This document shows positions 55,912 to 63,968 of a DNA stretch of 64,000 nt, one piece after another. How positions within the stretch are numbered: position 1 is the first letter of the stretch; each line of letters begins with the position of its first letter. The notes below the pieces were generated by a model. The model saw nothing but the letters and a program-made list of their open reading frames with translations, did not search any database and had not been told where the DNA came from. Made by a program: the position numbers and the translations under genes. This stretch comes from Streptomyces sp. NBC_01235 (lineage in GTDB: Bacteria > Actinomycetota > Actinomycetes > Streptomycetales > Streptomycetaceae), in the NCBI RefSeq assembly GCF_035989285.1, contig NZ_CP108513.1, positions 4,898,001-4,962,000 of the forward strand, read 5' to 3'.

Positions 55912-57993
55912 TTACGCGACCACCGGCTGCTTCGCCTCCGCCGCCGTGCCGGCCGCGGAGCCCTCCGCCGGCACGGGCTCCGTGGCGCCGGGGACCGGCT
56001 TGCGCAGGCCCTTGAGGACGACGACCGTGGCCGTCGTCACGCACACGCCGACCGCGATGGCGAGCAGGTAGAGGAAGGGGCTGCCGATCAGCGGAACCAC
56101 GAAGATGCCGCCGTGCGGAGCGCGGAGCGTGGCGCCGAAGGCCATCGACAGGGCGCCGGTGACCGCGCCGCCGGCCATCGAGGCCGGGATGACGCGGAGC
56201 GGGTCGGCCGCGGCGAACGGGATCGCGCCCTCGGAGATGAAGGAGGCGCCCAGGACCCAGGCGGCCTTGCCGTTCTCGCGCTCGGTCTGCGTGAAGAGCT
56301 TGCCACGGACCGTCGTGGCCAGAGCCATTGCCAGCGGCGGGACCATGCCTGCCGCCATCACCGCGGCCATGATCTTCATCGCGGAGTCACTCGGGCTGGC
56401 GACCGCGATCCCCGCCGTGGCGAAGGTGTACGCGACCTTGTTGACGGGCCCGCCGAGGTCGAAGCACATCATCAGGCCGAGCAGGGCGCCGAGGAGGATG
56501 GCGTTGGAGCCGGTGAGGCCGTTCAGCCAGTCGGTCAGGCCCTTCTGGGCCGAGGCGATGGGCTTCCCGATGACGACGAACATCAGGAATCCGACGACCG
56601 CCGAGGAGATCAGCGGGATCACCACCACCGGCATGATGCCGCGCACCGACGCCGGGATCTTCACCTTCTGGATCGACAGCACCACGCCACCGGCGATCAG
56701 ACCGGCGGCCAGACCGCCGAGGAAGCCCGCGTTGATGGTGACGGAGATCGCGCCGCCGACGAAGCCCGGGACGAGACCGGGGCGGTCCGCCATGCCGTAC
56801 GCGATGTAGCCGGCCAGGACCGGAACCAGGAAGCCGAAGGAGACGACACCGATCTGGAAGAGCAGCGCGGCCCAGCTGTCGGACTGGGTCCACAGGAAGT
56901 GGTCCATGACCGACGGCGCCTTGTTGATCTTGTATCCGCCGATGGCGAAGCCGAGCGCGATGAGCAGACCGCCCGCGGCGACGAACGGAACCATGTAACT
57001 CACGCCGGACATCAGCCACTTGCGGAGCTTGGTGCCATAGCCCTCGGTGGAGTCGCCCGCCCGCTCGACGGGGGTCCCGGCGGCCGAACCGGCCGTCACC
57101 TCACCGCGTGCCGCCTTCCCGCGCACCTCGGTGATCAACTCGGCGGGGCGGTTGATGCCCGCCTTCACGCCGACGTCCACGGTGGGCTTGCCGGCGAAGC
57201 GGTCCTTGTCGCGTACGGAGACGTCGTGGGCGAAGATCACGCCGTCCGCCGCGGCGATGACGGCCGGGTCGAGCCGGGTGAAGCCGGCCGAGCCCTGCGT
57301 CTCGACGACCAGCTCGACGCCCGCCTCGCGGCCCGCGTTCTCCAGGGACTCGGCCGCCATGTAGGTGTGGGCGATGCCGGTCGGGCAGGAGGTGACGGCG
57401 ACGATCCGGAAGGGACGGTCGGTCTCGGGGGCCGGGTCCGGGGTGGTGGCCGTGTCGGCGTCGGCGGAGGCCGCCGCCGACGCCGACACGGAGTCCTCGG
57501 GGGTGGGTTCGGAGGTGAGCTCGGAGGTCGGCTCGGCCGAGGCGGCCGGGACCTCGTCGCCGCGGATCAGCGCCGCCGCGGTCGCCGCGTCGCCGGCCGA
57601 GCGCAGCGCGTCGGTGAACTCGGCGTTCATCAGCTGACGGGCCAGCGACGACAGGATCGTCAGGTGGGCGTCGTCCGCACCGGCCGGTGCGGCGATCAGG
57701 AAGATCAGGTCGGCGGGGCCGTCCGTCGCGCCGAAGTCGATGCCGGCGGCGCTGCGCCCGAAGGCGAGCGTCGGCTCGGTGACGTGGGCGCTGCGGCAGT
57801 GCGGGATGCCGATGCCGCCGTCGAGGCCGGTGGGCATCTGGGCCTCGCGGGCGGCGACGTCGGCGAGGAAGCCCTCCAGGTCGGTCACCCGGCCCTGGGA
57901 CACCATGCGCTCGGCGAGGGATCGCGCCGCCGCTTCCTTCGTTGGGGCGGACAGGTCGAGATCGACCAGGTCCGCGGTGATCATGTCGCTCAT
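55912..57993 (-). CDS. fruA: PTS fructose transporter subunit EIIABC
   Basis: A 693-aa permease with domains in the order IIA-IIB-IIC. EIIA has the phosphorylated His65 in GIGIPHCRSAH. A Ser/Ala/Thr linker (about 150-190) leads to EIIB with Cys203 in VAVTSCPTGIAHTYMAAESLE. EIIC (about 320-665, 8-9 helices) follows with WLMSGVSYMVPFVAAGGLLIALGFAIGGY and VVIPLISSAVVGFLMFVVIGKPI. It imports fructose as fructose-1-phosphate, which FruK phosphorylates. The ATG at 57993 has GAAGGAG six bases upstream. Third gene of the fruRKA operon. Confidence 0.96.
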   Translation of the reverse strand: MSDMITADLVDLDLSAPTKEAAARSLAERMVSQGRVTDLEGFLADVAAREAQMPTGLDGGIGIPHCRSAHVTEPTLAFGRSAAGIDFGATDGPADLIFLIAAPAGADDAHLTILSSLARQLMNAEFTDALRSAGDAATAAALIRGDEVPAASAEPTSELTSEPTPEDSVSASAAASADADTATTPDPAPETDRPFRIVAVTSCPTGIAHTYMAAESLENAGREAGVELVVETQGSAGFTRLDPAVIAAADGVIFAHDVSVRDKDRFAGKPTVDVGVKAGINRPAELITEVRGKAARGEVTAGSAAGTPVERAGDSTEGYGTKLRKWLMSGVSYMVPFVAAGGLLIALGFAIGGYKINKAPSVMDHFLWTQSDSWAALLFQIGVVSFGFLVPVLAGYIAYGMADRPGLVPGFVGGAISVTINAGFLGGLAAGLIAGGVVLSIQKVKIPASVRGIMPVVVIPLISSAVVGFLMFVVIGKPIASAQKGLTDWLNGLTGSNAILLGALLGLMMCFDLGGPVNKVAYTFATAGIAVASPSDSAMKIMAAVMAAGMVPPLAMALATTVRGKLFTQTERENGKAAWVLGASFISEGAIPFAAADPLRVIPASMAGGAVTGALSMAFGATLRAPHGGIFVVPLIGSPFLYLLAIAVGVCVTTATVVVLKGLRKPVPGATEPVPAEGSAAGTAAEAKQPVVA

Positions 57994-58280
57994 CGCGGGC
58001 TCCTTCGCACGCGTATCGCCCGGGGCGTGGGGTGGTGGGCGGGGGTGGGGACGGGGACAGAGGTGGAGACGGTGTTGCTGTGGGGAGAGGTGGGGCGGGC
58101 GGAGGCGGGGCCGGGGAAACCCCGCCTCCGTGGGGCCGCAGGCGGGTTCGGGTCCTGCTTCCCCTGGCCAGCGGGGCGGCTCAGGGTGCCCCGCTGCCCG
58201 TCGTGGGCGGCGAGTAACGAAGAACCTCGCCGCGTCCCGGCCGCTGGTGTGAACGTCTCGGGCGCCATCAAGTGCGTCAT
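57990..58280 (-). CDS. Candidate 96-aa ORF filling the fruK-fruA gap
   Basis: An ATG at 58280 overlaps the fruK stop (ATGA, 58277-58280) and the stop overlaps the fruA start (ATGA, 57990-57993), so coupled translation through all three is possible on paper. The product (MTHLMAPETFTPAAGTRRGSSLLAAHDGQ, then Pro/Arg/Ser-rich) has no domain, low complexity and codon use like an unselected spacer, and fruA has its own strong ribosome site. It is probably an intergenic spacer that happens to be open. Kept as low-confidence. Confidence 0.25.
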   Translation of the reverse strand: MTHLMAPETFTPAAGTRRGSSLLAAHDGQRGTLSRPAGQGKQDPNPPAAPRRRGFPGPASARPTSPHSNTVSTSVPVPTPAHHPTPRAIRVRRSPR

Positions 58281-59329
58281 GACACCGGCTCCTTCAGTTC
58301 GCGGTCCACCGGCACCTCCGCCGTGACCGTCACCGCCGCCGGGTCCAGGTCGGCCGGGGTCGGCATCACGCTGCCGGGCAGCTGGACGGCGGCGGCGCCG
58401 TGCGCGACGGCGGAGGCGAGCGCCGCCGGACCGCTGCCGCCGGCGATGAGGAAACCGGCGAGGGAGGAGTCGCCCGCTCCCACATTGCTGCGTACGACGT
58501 CGACGCGCGCGCTCGCGAACCAGGTACCCGTGTCCTCCACGAGCAGCTGCCCGTCGGCGCCCAGGCTCGCGAGGACGGCGCGGGCGCCCATCTCGCGCAG
58601 TTCCTCGGCCGCCTTCACCGCGTCGCCCACGGTCGCCAGGGGGCGCCCGACGGCTTCCGCGAGCTCCTCGGCGTTCGGCTTCACCACGTCGGGCCGCTCG
58701 CGCAGCGCTTCGAGGAGCGCGCGCCCCGAGGTGTCCAGCGCGATGCGCGCACCCCCGGCGTGCGCCCGCGCGACCACCTCGGCGTACCAGGAGGGCGCGA
58801 GCCCCCGGGGCAGGCTGCCGCAGCAGGCGATCCAGTCGGCGTCGCGGGACTGTTCTCGCACCGTCTCCAGGAGTAGTTCCTGCTCCTCCGACGACAGCTC
58901 GGGCCCCGGCGCGTTGATCTTCGTGAGGACGCCGTCCGACTCCGCGAGCGCGATGTTCGAGCGGGTGGCTCCGGCCACCGGGACCGGCGCGACCTCGATG
59001 CCCTGCGCGTCGAGCAGGTCGGCGACGAGCGCGCCCGGCGCACCGCCCAGGGGCAGGACGGCGACCGTGCGCCGCCCGGCGGCGGCGACGGCACGCGAGA
59101 CGTTCACGCCTTTGCCGCCCGGGTCCATCCGCTCGCCGGTGGCGCGGATGACCTCGCCGCGATCGAGGGAGGGGATCTCGTAGGTGCGGTCCAGGGACGG
59201 GTTCGGGGTGACGGTGAGGATCACGCCCACGTTGCTCACGTCTGCGTTGCTCACGTCTGCGTTGCCCACGTCCGCGTTGCTCATGTCTGCGTTGCTCACG
59301 TCTGCGTTGCTCATGTCGGTGCCGCTCAT
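58277..59329 (-). CDS. fruK: 1-phosphofructokinase with N-terminal repeat tract
   Basis: A 350-aa pfkB-family kinase. From VGVILTVTPNPSLDRTYEI it follows the family: RMDPGGKGVNVSRAVAAAGR, GPELSSEEQELLLETVREQ, VKPNAEELAEAVGR, RSNVGAGDSSLAGFLIAGG with the catalytic base Asp in GAGD. It makes fructose-1,6-bisphosphate. The first 34 residues are six NADVS/M-type pentapeptides encoded by a 15-bp minisatellite, so the true start is uncertain: the ATG at 59329 overlaps the fruR stop (ATGA), but each repeat offers another in-frame ATG or GTG. Second gene of fruRKA. Confidence 0.95.
   Translation of the reverse strand: MSGTDMSNADVSNADMSNADVGNADVSNADVSNVGVILTVTPNPSLDRTYEIPSLDRGEVIRATGERMDPGGKGVNVSRAVAAAGRRTVAVLPLGGAPGALVADLLDAQGIEVAPVPVAGATRSNIALAESDGVLTKINAPGPELSSEEQELLLETVREQSRDADWIACCGSLPRGLAPSWYAEVVARAHAGGARIALDTSGRALLEALRERPDVVKPNAEELAEAVGRPLATVGDAVKAAEELREMGARAVLASLGADGQLLVEDTGTWFASARVDVVRSNVGAGDSSLAGFLIAGGSGPAALASAVAHGAAAVQLPGSVMPTPADLDPAAVTVTAEVPVDRELKEPVS
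59231..59320. repeat. 15-bp tandem repeat (6 copies) at the fruK 5' end
   Basis: Six copies of a unit whose plus-strand form is GTTGCTCACGTCTGC (minus strand GCAGACGTGAGCAAC). Four bases vary among copies, and the last copy is degenerate. Length is a multiple of three, so expansion or contraction keeps the frame. Each unit carries an in-frame GTG or ATG. Confidence 0.9.
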
Positions 59330-60087
59330 GCGCGTACTACTTCCGTGCCGCCGCGCTCGATCGCGGCCGCGTCGTCGGGGCTCAGCCCGCTGTCGGTGAT
59401 CAGCAGGTCCACATCGCTCAGGTCGCCGAAGCGGGCGAAGTGCTCCTGGCCGTGCTTGGAGGAGTCGGCCAGCAACACCACGCGGCGGGCGGCGGCGACG
59501 GCCGCCCGCTTCACCGCGGCCTCGGCAAGGTCGGGGGTGGTCAGCCCGTGCTCGGCGGAGAACCCGTTGGCGGCGACGAACAGGACGTCGGCACGGATCT
59601 CGCCGTATGCGCGCAGCGCCCAGGCGTCCACGGCGGCGCGCGTCCGGTGCCGTACGCGCCCCCCGACGAGGTGGAGCTGCATGCCCGGGTGGTCCGCGAG
59701 GCGGGCCGCGATGGGCAGGCTGTGCGTGACGACGGTGAGCTCGGCCTCCAGCGGGAGGGCGGCGGCCAGGCGGGCGACCGTCGTGCCGGCGTCGAGGATC
59801 ATCGTGCCCTCGGACGGCAGTTCCGAGAGGGCTGCCTTGGCGATGCGGTCCTTCTCGTCGGCGGAGGTGCCCTCGCGTTCGGCGAGGTCGGGTTCGAAGT
59901 CGAGGCGTCCGACCGGTATGGCACCACCGTGCACGCGGCGCACCAGGCCCGCGCGGTCGAGGGCCTTCAGGTCGCGGCGGATCGTCTCCGCCGTGACCTG
60001 GAACTCCTCGGCCAGCGACAGGACGTCCACCCGGCCGCCGTCACGGGCGAGCCGCAGGATCTCCTGCTGCCGCTCCGGTGCGTACAT
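59326..60087 (-). CDS. fruR: DeoR-family transcriptional regulator of fructose uptake
   Basis: A 253-aa DeoR protein. N-terminal winged helix-turn-helix RQQEILRLARDGGRVDVLSLAEEFQVTAETIRRDLKALDRAGLVRRVHGGAIP. The C-terminal DeoRC sugar-phosphate sensor has PSEGTMILDAGTTVARLAAAL and ADVLFVAANGFSAEHGLTTPDLAEAAVKRAAV. FruR-type repressors are released by fructose-1-phosphate. The ATG at 60087 opens the operon; the stop overlaps the fruK start (ATGA). Candidate operators lie just upstream. Confidence 0.92.
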   Translation of the reverse strand: MYAPERQQEILRLARDGGRVDVLSLAEEFQVTAETIRRDLKALDRAGLVRRVHGGAIPVGRLDFEPDLAEREGTSADEKDRIAKAALSELPSEGTMILDAGTTVARLAAALPLEAELTVVTHSLPIAARLADHPGMQLHLVGGRVRHRTRAAVDAWALRAYGEIRADVLFVAANGFSAEHGLTTPDLAEAAVKRAAVAAARRVVLLADSSKHGQEHFARFGDLSDVDLLITDSGLSPDDAAAIERGGTEVVRA

Positions 60088-60113
60088 GTCCGCTCGCCTC
60101 CGACCGTTACCGG

Positions 60114-60201
60114 GTTTATGCCCGAACTTGTGGTTTCGCCACGGAGGCTACGCCCGGATTTCCAGAAAGTAAACAGGTTCGGACCCGAAGCGGGCATGAA
60201 C
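60114..60201 (-). promoter_or_regulatory. fruRKA promoter region with inverted FruR-like sites
   Basis: Upstream of fruR, GTTTATGCCCGAAC (60114-60127) and CGGGCATGAAC (60191-60201) carry the same GTT(C/T)ATGCCCG core in opposite directions. TTCGG-AC-CCGAA lies between them at 60178-60189. Repeated half-sites in an operon promoter region suggest an autoregulated DeoR operator. No exact consensus for FruR of Streptomyces was compared. Confidence 0.5.
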
Positions 60202-60242
60202 GGACTTTCGGGTGGTGGTCCCGAGCTTCGGACGTGCGGAAA

Positions 60243-60277
60243 GGGCCCGCCACCGGTTCGGGATCGGTGACGGGCCC
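60243..60277 (-). terminator. Hairpin after the DHA2 exporter gene
   Basis: GGGCCCG(T) and (A)CGGGCCC arms with an inner CACCG/CGGTG stem. It lies 27-61 bp downstream of the exporter stop on the minus strand and before the fruR promoter. Confidence 0.65.
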
Positions 60278-60303
60278 TCGGGCCGGGAGGTGGCCGCTTC
60301 GGC

Positions 60304-61875
60304 TCAGGCGATGAGCGCGCGCTCCCGTTCCCCTTCCTCCGCGGGGTCGGTCTCGGCGGGGTCGGTCTCGGCGGTGGCCGCCTGCGAGGGGTCCACGGCG
60401 CCCTCCACGTGTTGCGCCGGACGCTTCGGCAGGGCGAACATCAGCAGGAAGATGGCGAACATCACCAGGGCCACCCAGCCCAGGGCGTGCTGGAAGGCGT
60501 TCACGAAGGCGGGACGCACCTGGTCCCGGGTCAGCCGGTCGCCGATCTCACCGAAGAAGACGACCGCGACGAGGCCGAGGCCGAGCGCGTTGCCCATCTG
60601 CTGGACGGTGTTGATGAGCCCGGACGCCGAACCGGCGTGCTCGCGCGGCACCTCCGACAGCACCGCGTCCGTCAGCGGGGCGACGATCAGGCCCATGCCG
60701 AGGCCCATCACGACCAGCGGGAGCGCCATCTGCCACGGGGCGATGCCGAGGCCGTAGCGCTCGGACTCCCAGATGTAGAGGAGCACACCGACGGCCATGG
60801 CCAGGGCGCCCGCCTGGAGCACCTTGCGCCCGAAGCGCGGGACCAGCTTCTGGACGGACAGCCCGGCCGCCATCGAGACGGCGATCGAGAACGGGACCCC
60901 GGTCAGTCCGGCCTTCAGCGGGCTCCAGCCCAGACCGGTCTGCATGTACAGCGTCCAGACCAGGAAGAACACGCCGAGGCCGACCCCGAAGACGGTCTGC
61001 ACGGCGATACCGGCCGCGAAGCTCTTCACGCGGAAGAGGGAGAGCTCGATCAGCGGCGAGCCGTCCCGCGCGCCCTTGCGCCGCTCGTACGCGACCAACG
61101 CCCCGAAGACGGCGAGCGAGCCGGCCATCGACACGTACCCCCACACCGGCCAGCCCAGCTCACGGCCGCGGGTCAGCGGGTAGAGCAGCATGAGCAGACC
61201 GACGACGACCAGGACGACACCGACGAGGTCCAGCTTCAGCGCTTTCGGGGCCTTGGACTCCGTGATGAAGCGGCTGCCGAGGATCAGTCCCACGATGCCG
61301 ACCGGCAGGTTGATGAGGAAGATCGGCCGCCACTCGAGACCGAACAGGTTCCACTCCGTCAGCAGGGCGCCGAGCAGCGGTCCGGAGACGGCTCCCAGCC
61401 CCACGATCGCGCCGAAGAGCCCGAACACCTTGCCCCGCTCGTGCGCCGGGAACGTGGCGTGCACGATCGACAGCACCTGCGGGACCATCATCGCCGCCAT
61501 ACCGCCCTGCAGGATGCGGGAGGCGACCAGCATCTCCGGGTTCGCGGCGAAGCCGCACAGCGCGGAGGCCAGGGTGAAGCCGCCGATGCCGACGAGGAAC
61601 AGCCGCTTGCGGCCGTGGATGTCGCCGAGTCGGCCGCCGGTGATGAGCCCGGCGGCGAAGGCGAGCGCGTAACCGGCGGTGATCCACTGGATCTGGCTCC
61701 AGGAGGCGCCCGCTTCCTCCCTGATGGAGGGGATGGCGATGTTGACGATCGTGACGTCGACGAGGTCCATGAAAGCCGCGGTCATCACGATGGCGAGGGC
61801 GAGCCAGCGGCGGCGGTCACCCGGGGATGTCTCAGGGGCGGGCGGGGTCTCGGTGGAGGTCTCCGTGGAGGTCAT
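60304..61875 (-). CDS. DHA2-family MFS multidrug exporter (EmrB/QacA type)
   Basis: A 523-aa protein with 14 predicted membrane helices. It shows MDLVDVTIVNIAIPSIREEAGASWSQIQWITAGYALAFAAGLITGGRLGDIHGRKRLFLVG (motifs D1 and A of drug:H+ antiporters), QGGMAAMMVPQVLSIVHATFPAHERGKVFGLFGAIVGLGAVSGPLLGALLTE (motif C) and QMGNALGLGLVAVVFF. It exports a toxic compound or drug; the substrate is unknown. The ATG at 61875 is chosen over an extended frame. It is divergent from a WYL-type regulator (62 bp) that probably controls it. Confidence 0.93.
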   Translation of the reverse strand: MTSTETSTETPPAPETSPGDRRRWLALAIVMTAAFMDLVDVTIVNIAIPSIREEAGASWSQIQWITAGYALAFAAGLITGGRLGDIHGRKRLFLVGIGGFTLASALCGFAANPEMLVASRILQGGMAAMMVPQVLSIVHATFPAHERGKVFGLFGAIVGLGAVSGPLLGALLTEWNLFGLEWRPIFLINLPVGIVGLILGSRFITESKAPKALKLDLVGVVLVVVGLLMLLYPLTRGRELGWPVWGYVSMAGSLAVFGALVAYERRKGARDGSPLIELSLFRVKSFAAGIAVQTVFGVGLGVFFLVWTLYMQTGLGWSPLKAGLTGVPFSIAVSMAAGLSVQKLVPRFGRKVLQAGALAMAVGVLLYIWESERYGLGIAPWQMALPLVVMGLGMGLIVAPLTDAVLSEVPREHAGSASGLINTVQQMGNALGLGLVAVVFFGEIGDRLTRDQVRPAFVNAFQHALGWVALVMFAIFLLMFALPKRPAQHVEGAVDPSQAATAETDPAETDPAEEGERERALIA

Positions 61876-61885
61876 GGTGTGACAG

Positions 61886-61915
61886 TAGGACCGCAATAGG
61901 TCAGATCGTGTCCTA
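61886..61915. promoter_or_regulatory. Overlapping inverted repeats between exporter and WYL regulator
   Basis: Outer arms TAGGAC (61886-61891) and GTCCTA (61910-61915), and inner GACC-N6-GGTC (61890-61903). The site covers most of the 62-bp divergent gap, as expected of an operator controlling both genes. Confidence 0.55.
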
Positions 61916-61937
61916 GTGGTGCGGCATCCTCGGATGC

Positions 61938-62921
61938 ATGACGACGGACACTCCGGCTCGGCTGCTGCAACTCCTCTCCCTCCTCCAGACGCCCCGCGAA
62001 TGGCCCGGCGGCGAACTCGCCGACCGGCTCAGGGTGTCCCGCCGCACGGTCCGGCGGGACATCGACCGGCTGCGCGAGCTGGGGTATCCCGTACAGGCGT
62101 CCAAGGGCTCGGACGGCGGGTACCGGCTGGTCGCGGGCAAGGCGATGCCGCCGCTCGTGCTCGACGACGAAGAGGCGGTGGCGATCGCGGTCGGGCTGCG
62201 GGCGGGCGCCGGTCACGCACTGGAGGGGGTCGACGAGGCGTCCGTACGGGCCCTGGCCAAGCTGGAGCAGGTACTGCCGGCCCGGCTGCGCCACCGCGTG
62301 TCCACTCTGCAGGCCGCGACCACGCCGCTGACCAGCGGGGACGGCGCGACCATCGCACCCGAGACGCTGACCGTCATCGCGTCGACCGTGGCCGGGCAGG
62401 AGCGGTTGCGGTTCGCCTACCGCGCGAAGGACAGCACGCAGTCGCGCCGCCTGACCGAGCCCTACCGGCTCGTGTCCACGGGCCGGCGGTGGTACCTCGT
62501 GGCGTACGACCTCGACCGCGAGGACTGGCGGACCTTCCGGGTCGACCGGATCCAGGACCCGTTCGCGACCGGCGCCCGCTTCACACCACGGGAGTTGCCT
62601 ACGGGCAGCGCGGCGGAATACCTCCGGCGGTCCATCCAACGACGCCCGGACGCGAACGAGTACGAACTCGACGTCACCTTCGACGCCCCGCCGGAGTTCG
62701 TGGCGTCGCGGCTGCCGGCATGGCTCGGAACCTCGGTCGCGAACCCGGTCGAGAACGGCGAGAACGGCTGCCGTCTGCGCACCTCGACCAGCGATCCGGT
62801 GGAGTGGGTGGCGGTACGACTGGCCATGCTGGGCTGCGAGTTCTCGGTCCGGGGACCAGCTGAACTGGTGGAGTACGTAAGGGAGTTGGGCGGCCGGTTG
62901 GGACGGGCGGGCAGTGGGTGA
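61938..62921 (+). CDS. WYL-domain transcriptional regulator (YafY/PafB-type)
   Basis: A 327-aa protein. N-terminal HTH_11 domain: ARLLQLLSLLQTPREWPGGELADRLRVSRRTVRRDIDRLRELGYPVQASKGSDGGYRLVAG. A WYL ligand/nucleic-acid sensing domain follows (VIASTVAGQERLRFAYRAKDSTQSRRLTEPYRLVSTGRRWYLVAYDLDREDWRTFRVDRIQDPFATGARF) with a WCX C-terminal extension. It lies divergent to the DHA2 exporter, so I infer that it represses it until a drug or stress signal is sensed. The ATG at 61938 is used. Confidence 0.92.
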   Translation: MTTDTPARLLQLLSLLQTPREWPGGELADRLRVSRRTVRRDIDRLRELGYPVQASKGSDGGYRLVAGKAMPPLVLDDEEAVAIAVGLRAGAGHALEGVDEASVRALAKLEQVLPARLRHRVSTLQAATTPLTSGDGATIAPETLTVIASTVAGQERLRFAYRAKDSTQSRRLTEPYRLVSTGRRWYLVAYDLDREDWRTFRVDRIQDPFATGARFTPRELPTGSAAEYLRRSIQRRPDANEYELDVTFDAPPEFVASRLPAWLGTSVANPVENGENGCRLRTSTSDPVEWVAVRLAMLGCEFSVRGPAELVEYVRELGGRLGRAGSG

Positions 62922-62953
62922 GGGCGCTCGGGTGCGGGGGGGGGGTGAAGCGG

Positions 62954-62998
62954 GTGCGGGGTGAAGTGGTGCGGGGTGAAGTGGTGCGGGGTGAAGTA
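62954..62998. repeat. 15-bp tandem repeat (3 copies)
   Basis: GTGCGGGGTGAAGTG occurs three times head-to-tail, the last ending in A. A run of ten G lies just upstream (62936-62945). It sits in the 174-bp gap between the WYL and TetR genes and does not encode a recognisable product. Confidence 0.85.
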
Positions 62999-63095
62999 GG
63001 GGCGTACGAAAGGTACGTGGGAGAGGGTGCGGTCAAAGAGCGCGTGGGGGGAGTGAGTTCGCGTGGGGAGGCAGTGCGCGCGGGTGGGGCGCGGG

Positions 63096-63968
63096 TCAAG
63101 CCCGCTGGGGCTCCCCCGTCGGCTGCGTCGGCCCGGTCGGCTGCGTCGGCTGCGTCGGCCCGGTCGGCTGCGTCGGCTGCGTCGGCCCGGTCAGCTGGGT
63201 CGGCTGCGTCGGCTGGGTCGGCTGCGTCGGCCCGGTCGGCTGGGTCGGCCCGGTCGGCTGGGTCGGCCCGGTCGGCTGCGTCGGCCTTTCATCCCACGTG
63301 AAGCCCCGCAGGGCCCGCAGGTTGCGCAGCGCCAGTTCTGCCGGGCCGTCCGGGCCGGTGGGCGGGGTGTTGCTCGCCGCCCAGCTCTCGACCGCGACCC
63401 GGACGGCGGCACTGGCCACCGCTCCGGTGAAGCGCTGGTGCGGTGAGGCAACGTTGTCGGAAGCGGAGGCGGGCGACGAAGTGACCGCCTGCGCCGCCGT
63501 GGCCGCCGCCCGCTCCGCCAGCACCTCCGTGAGGGTGCTCTCCGAGATGTGGCAGACCTCCGCCCAGACCTTGCCGAGAGCCGGACTCGTTCCGGCCAGC
63601 CGGATCAGGGTGCGGACCCATTCCCAGGACGCCGCCGACACTCCGTGACCGGGGACGAGGGTGTGTCGCACGGCGTGTTCCAGCGCCTCCGGCACGGGCA
63701 GTCCGGCCGGGGCCTCGCGCACCGCCTCCGACCAGCGTTGGGCGCCCGCCGCGTAGAGGGGGGCGACGGCCTCTTCCTTGGTCGCGAAGTACCGGTAGAA
63801 GGTGCGCGGGGCGATGCCTGCGGCCTGGGCGATGTCCTCGGCGCGGGTGGCCTTCAGGCCCCGGCTGACGAAGAGGCCGGCAGCTGCCCGGGCGATCTCC
63901 ATTCGGGTCGCCGCTTTGCGCCGCTCGGTCAGCGAAGCCGGAGCGGGGGTGGGGGTGGAGCTGATCAC
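63096..63968 (-). CDS. TetR-family regulator with repetitive C-terminal tail
   Basis: A 290-aa protein. Residues 13-62 are the TetR helix-turn-helix: RRKAATRMEIARAAAGLFVSRGLKATRAEDIAQAAGIAPRTFYRYFATKEEAVAPLYAAG. The ligand domain is about 65-225 (ALEHAVRHTLVPGHGVSAASWEWVRTLIRLAGTSPALGKVWAEVCHISESTLTEVLAER), then ALRNLRALRGFTWDE. After that comes a tail of about 65 residues made only of Pro, Thr, Gln and Gly (TQPTGP/TQPTQP units), encoded by a 9-bp minisatellite. The tail is not part of the family. The start is the GTG at 63968. Target unknown. Confidence 0.88.
   Translation of the reverse strand: MISSTPTPAPASLTERRKAATRMEIARAAAGLFVSRGLKATRAEDIAQAAGIAPRTFYRYFATKEEAVAPLYAAGAQRWSEAVREAPAGLPVPEALEHAVRHTLVPGHGVSAASWEWVRTLIRLAGTSPALGKVWAEVCHISESTLTEVLAERAAATAAQAVTSSPASASDNVASPHQRFTGAVASAAVRVAVESWAASNTPPTGPDGPAELALRNLRALRGFTWDERPTQPTGPTQPTGPTQPTGPTQPTQPTQPTQLTGPTQPTQPTGPTQPTQPTGPTQPTGEPQRA
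63117..63288. repeat. 9-bp minisatellite in the TetR gene tail
   Basis: About 19 units of plus-strand GGCTGCGTC, GGCCCGGTC or GGCTGGGTC in tandem, encoding PTQ/PTG tripeptides on the minus strand. Units keep the reading frame. Likely to vary in number among strains. Confidence 0.9.

Noticed and set aside
57990..58280. The fruK-fruA spacer ORF as a confident gene
   Set aside because: The product has low complexity and fruA has its own ribosome site. Kept only as a low-confidence candidate.
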